This document shows positions 17,499-26,496 of a DNA stretch of 64,000 nt, piece after piece (the first letter of the stretch is position 1; the number at the start of each line of letters is the position of its first letter). The notes beneath the pieces are model-generated. The model did not search any database. It saw nothing but the letters and a program-made list of their open reading frames with translations, and had not been told where the DNA came from. A program made the translations under genes and the position numbers. The stretch is from Leucobacter zeae (GTDB taxonomy: Bacteria; Actinomycetota; Actinomycetes; Actinomycetales; Microbacteriaceae). Location of the stretch: assembly GCF_016758175.1 (NCBI RefSeq), contig NZ_QYAB01000002.1, forward strand, positions 230,703 to 294,702, in the 5' to 3' direction.

Positions 17499-18268
17499 GT
17501 CACCGACCCCAGCTCCGCGTAATCGGCGTGCACGGTGTCGCCGCGCTCCACCCACATCGGCTTCGTGAACGAGCCGGCGAGGATGATCTCCCCGGCCTCG
17601 AGGGACTGCCCGTGCTGGGCGAGCTTGTTCGCGAGCCAGGCGACGCCGAGCGCCGGGTGCCCGAGCACGGCGCCAGCGACGCCCGAATCCTCGATCGTCT
17701 CGTTGCGGTAGAGCAGCGCCTTCGCCCAGGTGAGGTCGAGCGCGTCGACGCGCACCGGGCGTCCCCCGACGACCATCGCCCCCATGGCGGCATTGTCGCT
17801 GATGGTGTCGACGATGGTGCGGCCCTCGAGCTCGAGGTGGGAGTTGAGGATCTCGATCGCCGGCACGACGTAGGCGGTCGCGTCGAGCACGTCGAAGAGC
17901 GTGACGTTCGGTCCGGCGAGCGGCTTCGCGAGCACGAAGGCGAGCTCGACCTCGATGCGGACGTTCGAGTAGCGATCGAACTCGAGCACGGCGCCCGACT
18001 CGTGCACCATGTCGTCGTGGATGACCCCGTAATCGGGCTCCGAGATGCCGGTCGCCACCTGCATCACCTTGGAGGTGAGCCCGATCTTGTGTCCGACGAG
18101 CCGCGCGCCCGCGGAGATGCGACGGTCCGACCAGACCTTCTGGATCGCGTACGAGTCCTCGATCGCCATCTCGGGGAACCGGGACGTGAGCTTCGGCAGG
18201 ACCGCGCGGTCCCGGTCGGCGCGGACGAGTTCGTCCGCGATGGATTCGATCTGGGTCTGGTCGAGCAC
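17483..18268 (-). CDS. hpaH: 2-oxo-hept-3-ene-1,7-dioate hydratase
   Basis: A 261-residue member of the HpaH/MhpD hydratase family (FAH fold), which adds water to 2-oxohept-3-enedioate, the step before the aldolase. Visible are YAIQKVWSDRR, VGHKIGLTSKVMQ, the metal-binding pair in RIEVELAFVL, a third acidic site in VVPAIEILNSH, and LGHPALGVAWLAN near the C-terminus. Length agrees with the E. coli enzyme. The GTG start at 18268 has GGAGG upstream. It leads the hpaH-hpaI transcript, with a perfect palindrome 26 bp upstream of the start. Confidence 0.92.
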   Translation of the reverse strand: MLDQTQIESIADELVRADRDRAVLPKLTSRFPEMAIEDSYAIQKVWSDRRISAGARLVGHKIGLTSKVMQVATGISEPDYGVIHDDMVHESGAVLEFDRYSNVRIEVELAFVLAKPLAGPNVTLFDVLDATAYVVPAIEILNSHLELEGRTIVDTISDNAAMGAMVVGGRPVRVDALDLTWAKALLYRNETIEDSGVAGAVLGHPALGVAWLANKLAQHGQSLEAGEIILAGSFTKPMWVERGDTVHADYAELGSVTCRFV

Positions 18269-18293
18269 GAGGCCTCCGTTCGTTCGGTGTTCA

Positions 18294-18307
18294 GATCGTA
18301 TACGATC
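18294..18307 (-). promoter_or_regulatory. Operator candidate before hpaH, perfect palindrome
   Basis: GATCGTATACGATC is a 14-bp perfect palindrome 26 bp before the hpaH start. Its core is repeated with one mismatch before hpaG. It is the best candidate binding site for the hpa GntR regulator. Confidence 0.65.
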
Positions 18308-18383
18308 CGGCTTCGCCGTGCCAGGATGAGTGCGCGACGCTCGCGCGACGGGCTCTCCGGCCCGCCGGAATCTGCGGGTTGTG

Positions 18384-18411
18384 TTTTTTGTCAACGTACG
18401 TAGAATGAAAC
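18384..18411 (+). promoter_or_regulatory. Operator candidate before the ABC importer
   Basis: The core GTCAAC-GTAC-GTAGAA (18390-18405) sits in an AT-rich patch. Its TCAACGTACGTAGAAT segment nearly repeats TCAACGTATGTAGAAT on the minus strand before the alcohol dehydrogenase at 46.7 kb, and both continue with an AAAC-ending A-rich flank. This ties the importer to the 46-57 kb operator family. TAGAAT may also serve as the -10 box. Confidence 0.55.
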
Positions 18412-18535
18412 TCGATGGTGCGGGATCCCCGGCGCTCGCCGCCACGGATCGGAGAACGGACTCCGACCGGAGCACGCGGCCGAGCGCCTCCTCAACCCTC
18501 ACTCCGTCCATGTCCCACAATCGAGGAAGATCGAC

Positions 18536-20065
18536 ATGAAACAGACACTCACCGGCATCGCCGCCCTCGTCGGGGTGGCGCTCGCGCTGACCGCCTGCTC
18601 GGGAGGCGGAGCCGAGAGCGGAGGCGACGCGGCCTCCGGCGACGTCCGCCCGCTCAGTATCGGCAACTTCCTGGACGTCACGAACTGGGACCCGGCGAGC
18701 GCCGACCTCGGCTTCGACGCGCCCTACCTCTCTGCGGTCTACGACGCGCTCGTCACGATCGACGAGCACGGCGAGCCGCAGCCGGGGATCGCCACGAAGT
18801 GGGAGGTGTCTGACGACTTCTCGAAGGTCACCTTCGACCTCCGCACCGACGCCGAGTTCTCGGACGGCACTCCGGTCGACGCCGACGCGGTGGTCGCCTC
18901 GCTCGAGCACCTCAAGGAGGGCCCGACGGCGCAGGAGGCCTACAAGAAGGTCGACGCGATCTCGAAGGTCGACGACGACACGATCGAGTTCGCCATGTCG
19001 GCCCGCGACGACACGATGCTGTACCTCATGGGCCTCGGACGCAGCTACCTCGCCGCGCCGAGCGCGATCGACGCCGGCACGCTCTCGGAGACCCCCGTCG
19101 GTTCGGGGCCGTACACTCTGGGGGACGCGAGCGTGCCCGGCACGGAGTACGTATTCGACAAGGTCGCGGACCACTGGGACGCGGCGGTCTTCCCCTTCGA
19201 CCCGCTCAAGATCACGCCGCTCAGCGACGCCACCGCCATGCTCAACGCCATGGAGGCCGAGCAGCTCAACGTCATCTACACCGACAAGAACGGCAGCGAC
19301 CTCGCCGAGAGCTACGACTGGAACGTGGCGAAGGGGCTGTCGATGTGGGCGGGCCTCGCCTTCGCGGACCGCTCGGGCGACATGGGCTCGCCGCTCGGCG
19401 ACGTGCGGGTGCGGCAGGCGCTCAACCTCGCCTTCGATCGCGAGGCCATGCACGACTCCATCGCGCAGGGCCAGGGCTTCGTCACCAACCAGTTCTTCCC
19501 GGTCGAGAACCCGGGCCACGTCGCGTCGCTCGACCAGACCACGCCGTACGATCTCGATCGCGCGAAGCAGCTGCTCGCCGAGGCGGGCTACGCCGACGGC
19601 TTCGACGTGAAGATGCCGATGGCTCCTCCGTTCCAGCCCTACCAGGCCATCGTCGAGCAGACGTTCGCCGACCTGAAGATCACGGTCGCCTGGGAGGAGA
19701 CCGACTTCATGAGCTACATGGGCAAAGCCCCGACCTACCCGATGTACATCGCGGTGATCGCGATGGACTCGAACCCCGTCGCGACGGTCGAGCGCCAGAT
19801 CGCCAACCCCCAGTGGTACAACCCGAATCCGGGCCTCGACTCGCTCGACGGCGTGCAGGAGCAGGTCGACGCGGTGTTCTCCGCCGAGCCGGGCGACGCG
19901 CAGGTCGCCGAGATCGAGGAGCTGAACGAGCTCGTGACCGAGCAGGCCGCCAACGCGGTCTGGGGTCAGAACGAGAACACCTACGTGAGCACCGCGGACT
20001 TCACGGTCAAGCCGGTCATCGGCCTCATGTTCCCCACCCTGCGCCAGATCGAACTCGCAGGATGA
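18536..20065 (+). CDS. ABC transporter substrate-binding lipoprotein (peptide/oligo class)
   Basis: A 509-residue solute-binding protein of family 5 (DppA/OppA/NikA type). The signal peptide MKQTLTGIAALVGVALALTAC ends in a lipobox with lipidated Cys21, so the mature protein is membrane-anchored outside the cell. Typical motifs are YDALVTIDEHGEPQPGIAT, LRTDAEFSDGTPVDADAVVAS, and DVRVRQALNLAFDREAM. It heads an importer operon. Such proteins bind peptides but also opines, nickel chelates and other solutes, so the ligand is unknown. The gene is divergent from hpaH and shares an operator-like sequence with the 46-57 kb genes. Confidence 0.9.
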   Translation: MKQTLTGIAALVGVALALTACSGGGAESGGDAASGDVRPLSIGNFLDVTNWDPASADLGFDAPYLSAVYDALVTIDEHGEPQPGIATKWEVSDDFSKVTFDLRTDAEFSDGTPVDADAVVASLEHLKEGPTAQEAYKKVDAISKVDDDTIEFAMSARDDTMLYLMGLGRSYLAAPSAIDAGTLSETPVGSGPYTLGDASVPGTEYVFDKVADHWDAAVFPFDPLKITPLSDATAMLNAMEAEQLNVIYTDKNGSDLAESYDWNVAKGLSMWAGLAFADRSGDMGSPLGDVRVRQALNLAFDREAMHDSIAQGQGFVTNQFFPVENPGHVASLDQTTPYDLDRAKQLLAEAGYADGFDVKMPMAPPFQPYQAIVEQTFADLKITVAWEETDFMSYMGKAPTYPMYIAVIAMDSNPVATVERQIANPQWYNPNPGLDSLDGVQEQVDAVFSAEPGDAQVAEIEELNELVTEQAANAVWGQNENTYVSTADFTVKPVIGLMFPTLRQIELAG

Positions 20066-20071
20066 CCCGCA

Positions 20072-20104
20072 GGGGCGGGGCCGAGCATGCCGCGGCCCCG
20101 CCCC
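20072..20104 (+). terminator. Hairpin between lipoprotein and permease genes
   Basis: GGGGCGGGGCC and GGCCCCGCCCC form a perfect 11-bp stem just after the lipoprotein stop codon. In importer operons such hairpins stabilise the upstream message or attenuate read-through, giving more binding protein than permease. Confidence 0.6.
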
Positions 20105-20144
20105 GCACGGGCCTCACCACTTCCGAACGACCCGGGGACACTCG

Positions 20145-21086
20145 ATGATCACCTTCATACTCAAACGATTCCTCTCGGGGATCGTGCTGCTGTTCGTCGT
20201 CGCGAGCGGCACCTTCTTCATCGCGCACATCGCGATCCCGAACCCGGCCCTCGGGCTCCTCGGATCGGGCGCGACGCCCGAGGCGATCGACGCGCTCACG
20301 GCGAAGATCGGCGCGGACCGACCGATGCTGACGCAGTACCAGGACTGGCTGCTCCAGCTGCTCCGCGGCGACTTCGGCGATTCATGGAAGAACGGGCAGC
20401 CGATCGCGAAGCTGCTCGGCATCCGGCTCCCGGTGACCCTCTCGCTCGTCGTCGCCTCGGTCGCCCTCTCGGCGCTCCTGGGAGCCGTCCTCGGCACCCT
20501 CGCCGGACTGCGCCCGCACAGCTGGATCGACAAGGCGGTGCAGGGCGCGTCGGTCGTGCTCTTCGCGCTGCCCGGGTTCTGGGTCGCCGTCGTGCTCGTC
20601 ATGACCTTCGCGGTGCAGTTCAAGCTCTTCCCCGCGATCGGCTACGTCCCCCTCACGGAGTCCGCCCCCGGATGGCTCCGATCCATCACCCTGCCGGCGG
20701 TCTCGCTGGCGCTCGGGGCGATCGTCATGATCGCTGAGCAACTGCGCAATGCGATCATCGCCGCCGATTCGCAGGACTACGTGCGCACGCTGCGCAGCCG
20801 GGGCCTGCCCTTCTGGCGGGTTTCGCTGCACCTGCTCCGCAACTCGGCGCCGGCCTCGCTCACGGTCCTCGCGCTCATGTTCGTCGGCCTGCTCTCGGGC
20901 GCCATCATCGTCGAGCAGGTGTTCGGGATCAAGGGACTCGGCGAGCTCACGCAGAGCGCGTCGCAGAACGGCGACATCCCGACGCTGCTCGGCATCACGG
21001 TCGTGACCGTCGTCTTCGTCGTCATCGTCAACCTCCTGCTCGACATCGTGCTCGGCTGGATCAACCCGAAGGTGCGCGTGAAATGA
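20145..21086 (+). CDS. ABC transporter permease, DppB type
   Basis: A 313-residue inner-membrane permease with six hydrophobic segments, starting MITFILKRFLSGIVLLFVVASGTFF. It contains the coupling-helix region typical of the family (EQLRNAIIAADSQDYVRTLRSRGLPFWRV) and the ending EQVFGIKGLGELTQSAS..GDIPTLLGITV. Its stop codon overlaps the start of the next gene by ATGA, indicating coupled translation of the heterodimeric channel. Confidence 0.92.
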   Translation: MITFILKRFLSGIVLLFVVASGTFFIAHIAIPNPALGLLGSGATPEAIDALTAKIGADRPMLTQYQDWLLQLLRGDFGDSWKNGQPIAKLLGIRLPVTLSLVVASVALSALLGAVLGTLAGLRPHSWIDKAVQGASVVLFALPGFWVAVVLVMTFAVQFKLFPAIGYVPLTESAPGWLRSITLPAVSLALGAIVMIAEQLRNAIIAADSQDYVRTLRSRGLPFWRVSLHLLRNSAPASLTVLALMFVGLLSGAIIVEQVFGIKGLGELTQSASQNGDIPTLLGITVVTVVFVVIVNLLLDIVLGWINPKVRVK

Positions 21087-22939
21087 CCACCACAGCAGCT
21101 CCCATCGCGGCGGCCTCGGCGCCTCCGGGACCCCCTGACGCGCGCGCCGACTCGCGCGCCGCGGGCCGAGGATCCGTGCTCGGCCGCCTGCTCCGCAGGC
21201 CCGCGGGCCTCGCCTCGGTCCTCGTACTCTCAATCATCGTGCTGCTCGCGATCCTCGCGCCGTGGATCGCGCCGCACGACCCCAACGAGGTGATCCTCTC
21301 GCAGGCGCGCGCGCTGCCGAGCGCCGAGCACTGGCTCGGCGGGGATACGACCGGCCGCGACGTGTTCAGCCGGCTGCTCGTCGGCGCTCGGATCACGCTC
21401 TGGGGCGCCCTGGTCGCGATCCTGACCTCCCTCGTCATCGGGCTGCCCTCTGGCCTCGCTGCGGGCTACTTCGGCGGGGTCACCGACCGCGTCGGCATGT
21501 GGGTGAGCGACGCCCTGCAGTCGGTGCCCGGCATGGTGATCCTGCTCATCGTGGGCGCGAACACCGGCAACGACCTCACGATCCTGATGGTGACGATCGG
21601 CGTCTTCATGTCGCCGGGCTACTTCCGTCTGACGCGCTCGATCGTGCTGGCCGTGCGCGGCGAGATGTACATCGATGCCGCCCAGGTCTCGGGCCTGTCA
21701 GATCTGCGCATCATGCGCAGGCACGTCGTCCGCCAGGTCGTCGCGCCCATCGTCATCCAGTCGGCCCTGACGGCCGGCCTCGCGATGGGCATGCAGGCCG
21801 GGCTCCAGTTCCTCGGCATCGGCGGGGGCACGACCCCCGGCTGGGGCGCGGCCATGAACGAGGGATTCAAGGTCATGCGCACCGATCCGCTGCTGCTGCT
21901 CTGGCCGTCGATCGCGCTCGGCGTCTCGATCGCCGCCTTCGCGGTGCTCGGGTCGACCCTGGGCGACGTGATCAACGCGAAGGCGCCGGTGCTCACGCGG
22001 CGTCAGCGCCGGCGCATCGAGGCGGAGAACGCCGCCGCCGGCCCGGCGCCCCGGACGACGACGACGGGTTCGATCTCGGTGGCGGCCGTCGATTCGGCGG
22101 TGCGGCTCGAGAACCTGCGGGTCGCGTACGAGACCCCGAACGGCGAGGTCGAGGTCGTGCACGGCATCACGCTCGACGTCGCGCCGGGAGAGGTGCTCGG
22201 CATCGTCGGCGAGTCCGGTTCGGGCAAATCGCAGACGGTGTTCTCGATCCTCGACCTGCTCCCGCAGACGGGGTACTACACGGCGGATGCGATCTGGGTC
22301 GGCGGCGAGGACGTCACGACGCTGCCGCGCCGAGACCGGGCGAGGCTGCTCGGGCACGAGATCGGGTACATCCCGCAGGAGCCGATGTCGAACCTCGATC
22401 CGTCGTACACGATCGGCTACCAGCTAATCGAGCCGCTGCGCGCGGTGCACGGGATGCAGCGCGCGGAGGCGCGGGAACGCGCTCTCGCGATGCTGGACCG
22501 CGTGGGGATCGTCGAGCCCGAGCGCGTCATGCGGAGCTATCCGCACGAACTCTCGGGCGGCATGGCCCAGCGGGTGCTCATCGCGGGGGCGATCGCGGGC
22601 AAGCCGTCCGTGCTGGTGGCGGACGAGCCGACGACGGCGCTCGATGTCACCGTGCAGGCCGAGGTGCTCGAGCTGCTGCGCGAACTGCAGCAGGAGTACG
22701 GCATGGCGCTCGTGATCGTCACGCACAACTTCGGCGTCGTGGCCGACATCTGCGACCGGGTCGTCGTCATGCGATCCGGGGCGATCGTCGAGATCGACGA
22801 CGTCGGGCCGATCTTCACCCATCCCGAGAACGACTACACCCGCGAGCTCATCGCGGCATCGCTCGACGGGGCTGCGAGCCGAGGCGAGCTCGATCTCGCT
22901 GAGCGCCGAGCCGAGCTCGACCGGAAGGACCAGGCATGA
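21083..22939 (+). CDS. ABC transporter permease-ATPase fusion (DppC-DppD type)
   Basis: A 618-residue two-domain protein. Residues 1-300 are a DppC-type permease (first helix SVLVLSIIVLLAILAPWIAPHDPNE; EMYIDAAQVSGLSDLRIMRRHVVRQV coupling region). After a linker of about 40 residues comes a DppD-type ATPase with Walker A GESGSGKSQT, signature LSGGMAQRV, Walker B VLVADEPTTALD and a switch His in VIVTHNFG. Separate genes are the usual state; fusions of this type are known in actinobacteria. It overlaps both neighbours by ATGA. Confidence 0.92.
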   Translation: MTTTAAPIAAASAPPGPPDARADSRAAGRGSVLGRLLRRPAGLASVLVLSIIVLLAILAPWIAPHDPNEVILSQARALPSAEHWLGGDTTGRDVFSRLLVGARITLWGALVAILTSLVIGLPSGLAAGYFGGVTDRVGMWVSDALQSVPGMVILLIVGANTGNDLTILMVTIGVFMSPGYFRLTRSIVLAVRGEMYIDAAQVSGLSDLRIMRRHVVRQVVAPIVIQSALTAGLAMGMQAGLQFLGIGGGTTPGWGAAMNEGFKVMRTDPLLLLWPSIALGVSIAAFAVLGSTLGDVINAKAPVLTRRQRRRIEAENAAAGPAPRTTTTGSISVAAVDSAVRLENLRVAYETPNGEVEVVHGITLDVAPGEVLGIVGESGSGKSQTVFSILDLLPQTGYYTADAIWVGGEDVTTLPRRDRARLLGHEIGYIPQEPMSNLDPSYTIGYQLIEPLRAVHGMQRAEARERALAMLDRVGIVEPERVMRSYPHELSGGMAQRVLIAGAIAGKPSVLVADEPTTALDVTVQAEVLELLRELQQEYGMALVIVTHNFGVVADICDRVVVMRSGAIVEIDDVGPIFTHPENDYTRELIAASLDGAASRGELDLAERRAELDRKDQA

Positions 22940-23760
22940 GCGAGCACGCACCGCTGCTGCGCGCGGAGAACGTCGTCGTCGAGTACGGCACGAGGCGGCA
23001 CCCCAAGCGGGTGCTGCACGAGGTCTCGCTCGACATCGGGGCGGGGGAGTGCGTCGGCCTCGTCGGCGAATCGGGGTCGGGCAAGTCCACGCTCGGCAAG
23101 GCGGTGCTCGGGCTCGTGCCCGTCGCATCGGGGCGCATCGAGTTCGACGGCCGCGACATCACGCACCTCCCGCGGCGGGAGCGGCGCGCGCTCGCCTCGG
23201 ACATCCAGGTGGTGTTCCAGGATCCGTACGGCTCGCTGAACCCGCTGATGACGGTCGGCGATATCCTGGCCGAGCCGCTGCTCGCCTCGTCCGCGGGCGC
23301 CACGCCCGCTTCGGCGCGCAGCGCGGTCGCCGAGATCCTCGAGCGGGTGGGGCTGCCCGCCGCGGCCGCGGACCGCTTCCCGCGCGAGTTCTCGGGCGGC
23401 CAGCGGCAGCGCATCGCCATCGCTCGCGCCGTGGTCCGCAAGCCCCGCCTCATCATCTGCGACGAACCGGTGAGCGCGCTCGACCTCACGACGCAGGCGA
23501 CGGTGCTGAACCTGCTCATCGACCTGCAGCGGGACACGGGCGTCTCCTACCTCTTCGTGTCCCACGACCTCGGTGTCGTGCGCCGCATCTGCCATCGCGT
23601 CGCCGTGCTCTACCGGGGCGACCTCGTCGAGGTCGGGGACGGCGAGCAGGTGACGCGGGATCCGCAGCACCCCTACAGCAGGCGCCTGCTGGCGGCGTCG
23701 CCCGTGGCCGACCCCGAGCTGCAGCGGCAGCGCCGTGCGGAGTGGCTCGCGCTGCGGTGA
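22936..23760 (+). CDS. ABC transporter ATP-binding protein, DppF type
   Basis: A 274-residue ATPase with Walker A GESGSGKSTLGKAVLGL, the DppF-type VVFQDPYGSLNP Q-loop, signature FSGGQRQRIAIARA, Walker B LIICDEPVSALD and switch His in LFVSHDLGVVR. It ends with the oligopeptide-type C-terminal region (QHPYSRRLLAASP). It completes the importer together with the fused ATPase domain upstream. Confidence 0.93.
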   Translation: MSEHAPLLRAENVVVEYGTRRHPKRVLHEVSLDIGAGECVGLVGESGSGKSTLGKAVLGLVPVASGRIEFDGRDITHLPRRERRALASDIQVVFQDPYGSLNPLMTVGDILAEPLLASSAGATPASARSAVAEILERVGLPAAAADRFPREFSGGQRQRIAIARAVVRKPRLIICDEPVSALDLTTQATVLNLLIDLQRDTGVSYLFVSHDLGVVRRICHRVAVLYRGDLVEVGDGEQVTRDPQHPYSRRLLAASPVADPELQRQRRAEWLALR

Positions 23761-23779
23761 GCGGGTGGCACTGCGGGCC

Positions 23780-23885
23780 GCGCCGTGGTGGACTTCCGGT
23801 CGGATCCGGGGTTGTGGGCGTTGCGTCGCTGGGTGGCGCCGTGGTGGACTTCCGGTCGGATCCGGGGCTTTGGGCGTTGCGTCGC
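23780..23885 (+). repeat. 50-bp direct repeat after the ABC operon
   Basis: Two copies (23780-23829 and 23836-23885), about 96% identical, begin GCGCCGTGGTGGACTTCCGG and end GGGCGTTGCGTCGC. They fill the gap up to the helicase promoter. The second copy ends 12 bp before the -10 box, so part of it lies in the promoter. Confidence 0.8.
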
Positions 23886-23896
23886 CGAATCCAGGG

Positions 23897-23902
23897 TAAA
23901 CT
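23897..23902 (+). promoter_or_regulatory. -10 box of the helicase gene
   Basis: TAAACT lies 3 nt before the ATG at 23906 and 6 nt before a second ATG at 23909. With no ribosome-binding site, a leaderless mRNA starting at one of these codons is likely. The 6-nt spacing seen elsewhere favours 23909. Confidence 0.45.
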
Positions 23903-23905
23903 ACT

Positions 23906-26227
23906 ATGATGACCTCTTCTGAGAACGCTGAGCCCACCGACGCCGATACCCCTGGCGCCGCCGAGGCCGCCCCCGCCGACACGGCGGTCAGCCCCGAGCC
24001 CGCGGCGACCGCCGACGCGGCCGACACGCACTCCGCGGCCGACACCGACTCCGAGCCGTCGGCTCCGACGGCGGCAGAACCCGAGCGCACCTCCTTCGCC
24101 GACCTCGGGCTGCCCGCAGCGGTGCTCCGCGCGATCACGGGGCTCGGGTACGAGAACCCGTCCGCGATCCAGGCCGAGACGATCCCGACCCTGCTCGAGG
24201 GCCGGGACGTCGTCGGCCTCGCGCAGACCGGCACGGGCAAGACGGCGGCCTTCGCGCTGCCGATCCTCTCGCGCATCGAACCGGGGCAGGGCGCGCCGCA
24301 GGCCCTCGTGCTCGCCCCCACCCGCGAGCTCGCGCTCCAGGTCTGCGAGGCCTTCGAGAGCTACGCGGCCCACCTGCCCGAGGTGCATCTGCTGCCCGTG
24401 TACGGCGGCCAGGCCTACGGCCAGCAGCTGTCGGCGCTGCGCCGAGGCGTCGACATCGTCGTGGGCACTCCCGGACGCATCATGGACCACATGAAGCGCG
24501 GGTCGCTCGACCTCTCGCAGATCAAGTACCTCGTGCTCGACGAGGCCGACGAGATGCTGAAGATGGGCTTCGCCGAGGACGTCGAGACGATCCTCGCCGA
24601 CACGCCAGATGAGAAGCAGGTCGCCCTGTTCTCGGCGACCATGCCGGCGCAGATCCGCCGCATCTCGCAGCAGTACCTGAACGATCCGCGCGAGGTCAGG
24701 ATCGCGGGCAAGACCCAGACGAGCTCGAACATCACGCAGCGCTACGTCGTGGTGTCGTACACGCAGAAGGTCGATGCGCTCACCCGCATCCTCGAGGTCG
24801 AGGACTTCGACGGCCTCATCGTATTCACGCGCACCCGCAACGACACGGAGCAGGTGGCCGAGAAGCTCCGCGCGCGCGGATACTCGGCGGCGGCCATCAA
24901 CGGCGACGTGCAGCAGGCCCAGCGCGAGCGGACCGTGCAGTCGCTCAAGGACGGCAAGCTCGACGTGCTCGTCGCGACCGACGTCGCTGCGCGCGGCCTC
25001 GACGTGGAGCGCATCAGCCACGTCGTGAACTTCGACCTGCCGATCGACACCGAATCGTACGTGCACCGCATCGGCCGCACCGGCCGCGCCGGCCGCTCGG
25101 GCGACGCGATCAGCTTCGTGACGCCCCGTGAGCGCCGCCTGCTCAAGGCGATCGAGAAGGCGACGAAGCAGCCGCTGACCCAGATGCCGCTGCCCGGCGT
25201 CGAAGAGGTCAACGCCACCCGCCTCTCGCGCTTCGACGATGCGATCACGGCGGCGCTCGACGAGACCTCCCGCATCGACGCGTTCCGCGACATCATCGGG
25301 CACTACGTCAAGCACCACAACGTGCCCGAGGCCGACGTCGCCGCTGCGCTCGCGGTCGTCGCCCAGGGCGAGACCCCGCTGCTGCTCGACGAGTCCGACG
25401 ACCGCAAGTTCGCCCGCGACCGGCAGCAGGCCGCGCGCTTCCTCGAGGACGGCGGTCGTGATGCCGGCCGCGACCGCGGCGGACGCGAGGACCGGGGCGA
25501 GCGCCGCGAGCGCGGGCCGCGCCGCGATGACCTCAAGATGTACCGCATCGAGGTCGGCCGCAGGCAGAAGGTGCAGCCGGGCCAGATCATCGGCGCCATC
25601 GCGAACGAGGGCGGCCTGACCCGCGACGACTTCGGCCGGATCCAGGTGCGCGACGATTTCTCGCTCGTCGAGCTCCCGGCCAAGCTCTCGGCGGAGGCGA
25701 TCAGCGCGCTCGAGGACACCCGCATCAGCGGCAAGCTCATCGAGCTCAAGGCCGACAGCGGCCCCGCGCCGCGCGGCAAGGGCTGGGAGGACCGCGGCGG
25801 GCGCGGCGGCGATCGGGGCGGCTACGACCGCGGCGGCCGCGGCGGCTACGACCGCGATCGTGGTGGAGACCGCGGCGGGTACGACCGCGATCGCGGAGGC
25901 AACCGCGGCGGGTACGACCGCGGCGGCTCCGATCGGGACCGCGGCGGCTACCGCAACGATCGCGACGATCGCGGATACCGCGGCGACCGGGATCGCGGCG
26001 GGTACGATCGCAGCAACCGCGGCGGGTACGACCGCGACGATCGGGGCGGCCGCGGCGGGTACGACCGCGATGACCGCGGAGGCAACCGCGGCGGGTACGA
26101 CCGCGATGACCGCGGAGGCAACCGCGGCGGGTACGACCGCGGGGGGCGCGGTGGCTACGACCGCGACGACCGCAACCGCGACGCGGGATCGAACCGCGCC
26201 GACGGGAAGCGCAAGCCCCGCTGGTAG
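23906..26227 (+). CDS. deaD: DEAD-box ATP-dependent RNA helicase with Gly/Arg tail
   Basis: A 773-residue helicase. After an acidic, Ala-rich N-terminus (about 60 residues) come the Q-motif region ([20 protein letters not shown]), Walker A AQTGTGKT, the DEAD box in [21 protein letters not shown], and the C-terminal [12 protein letters not shown] DbpA-type RNA-binding domain follows ([21 protein letters not shown]). The last 160 residues are RGG/GGYDR repeats, as in actinobacterial CsdA/DeaD proteins that aid ribosome assembly and cold growth. The tail likely binds RNA non-specifically and may promote condensates. The gene stands alone in the window, with its own terminator. Confidence 0.93.
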   Translation: MMTSSENAEPTDADTPGAAEAAPADTAVSPEPAATADAADTHSAADTDSEPSAPTAAEPERTSFADLGLPAAVLRAITGLGYENPSAIQAETIPTLLEGRDVVGLAQTGTGKTAAFALPILSRIEPGQGAPQALVLAPTRELALQVCEAFESYAAHLPEVHLLPVYGGQAYGQQLSALRRGVDIVVGTPGRIMDHMKRGSLDLSQIKYLVLDEADEMLKMGFAEDVETILADTPDEKQVALFSATMPAQIRRISQQYLNDPREVRIAGKTQTSSNITQRYVVVSYTQKVDALTRILEVEDFDGLIVFTRTRNDTEQVAEKLRARGYSAAAINGDVQQAQRERTVQSLKDGKLDVLVATDVAARGLDVERISHVVNFDLPIDTESYVHRIGRTGRAGRSGDAISFVTPRERRLLKAIEKATKQPLTQMPLPGVEEVNATRLSRFDDAITAALDETSRIDAFRDIIGHYVKHHNVPEADVAAALAVVAQGETPLLLDESDDRKFARDRQQAARFLEDGGRDAGRDRGGREDRGERRERGPRRDDLKMYRIEVGRRQKVQPGQIIGAIANEGGLTRDDFGRIQVRDDFSLVELPAKLSAEAISALEDTRISGKLIELKADSGPAPRGKGWEDRGGRGGDRGGYDRGGRGGYDRDRGGDRGGYDRDRGGNRGGYDRGGSDRDRGGYRNDRDDRGYRGDRDRGGYDRSNRGGYDRDDRGGRGGYDRDDRGGNRGGYDRDDRGGNRGGYDRGGRGGYDRDDRNRDAGSNRADGKRKPRW
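26051..26140 (+). repeat. 36-bp tandem repeat coding the helicase tail
   Basis: The unit starting CGCGGCGGGTACGACCGC occurs exactly twice (26051, 26087) plus 18 bp of a third copy (26123). It encodes [12 protein letters not shown]. Nucleotide-level identity suggests recent expansion by slippage or recombination. Confidence 0.8.
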
Positions 26228-26277
26228 GACTCCTCGCGGGGGCGCGCGCCGACTGACGCGAGCGTCTCCGGGACGCC

Positions 26278-26323
26278 AGAGCCGCCGGGAGGGCATCGGA
26301 TCCGATGCCCTCCCGGCGGCTCT
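26278..26323 (+). terminator. 46-bp perfect palindrome after deaD
   Basis: A fully symmetric sequence centred on GGATCC, with arms beginning AGAGCCGCCGGGAGGGCATC, lies about 50 bp after the helicase stop codon and is followed by TTGTG. It is the likely deaD terminator. Confidence 0.75.
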
Positions 26324-26345
26324 TGTGCTGCGTGCGCGACCGTCG

Positions 26346-26437
26346 ACCCACTACCGACCCGTCACGCCGGCGTCGAGCCACTACCGGCCCGTCGAGTTGG
26401 CATCAGAACCGATGCCATCTCGATGGGCCGGTAGTGG
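26346..26437. repeat. Second hairpin and short direct repeat
   Basis: CCACTACCGGCCC (26378) pairs with GGGCCGGTAGTGG (to 26437), with TGGCATC/GATGCCA inner arms. A related CCCACTACCGACCCGTC lies just before it as a direct repeat. It lies between deaD and the 3' end of the aldehyde dehydrogenase gene and could terminate the latter. Confidence 0.6.
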
Positions 26438-26496
26438 GTCGGCGGAGTCAGAGGTGACGGGTGACGGGCAGCGAGCGTCGGGTGGCGGCGGGCGGA

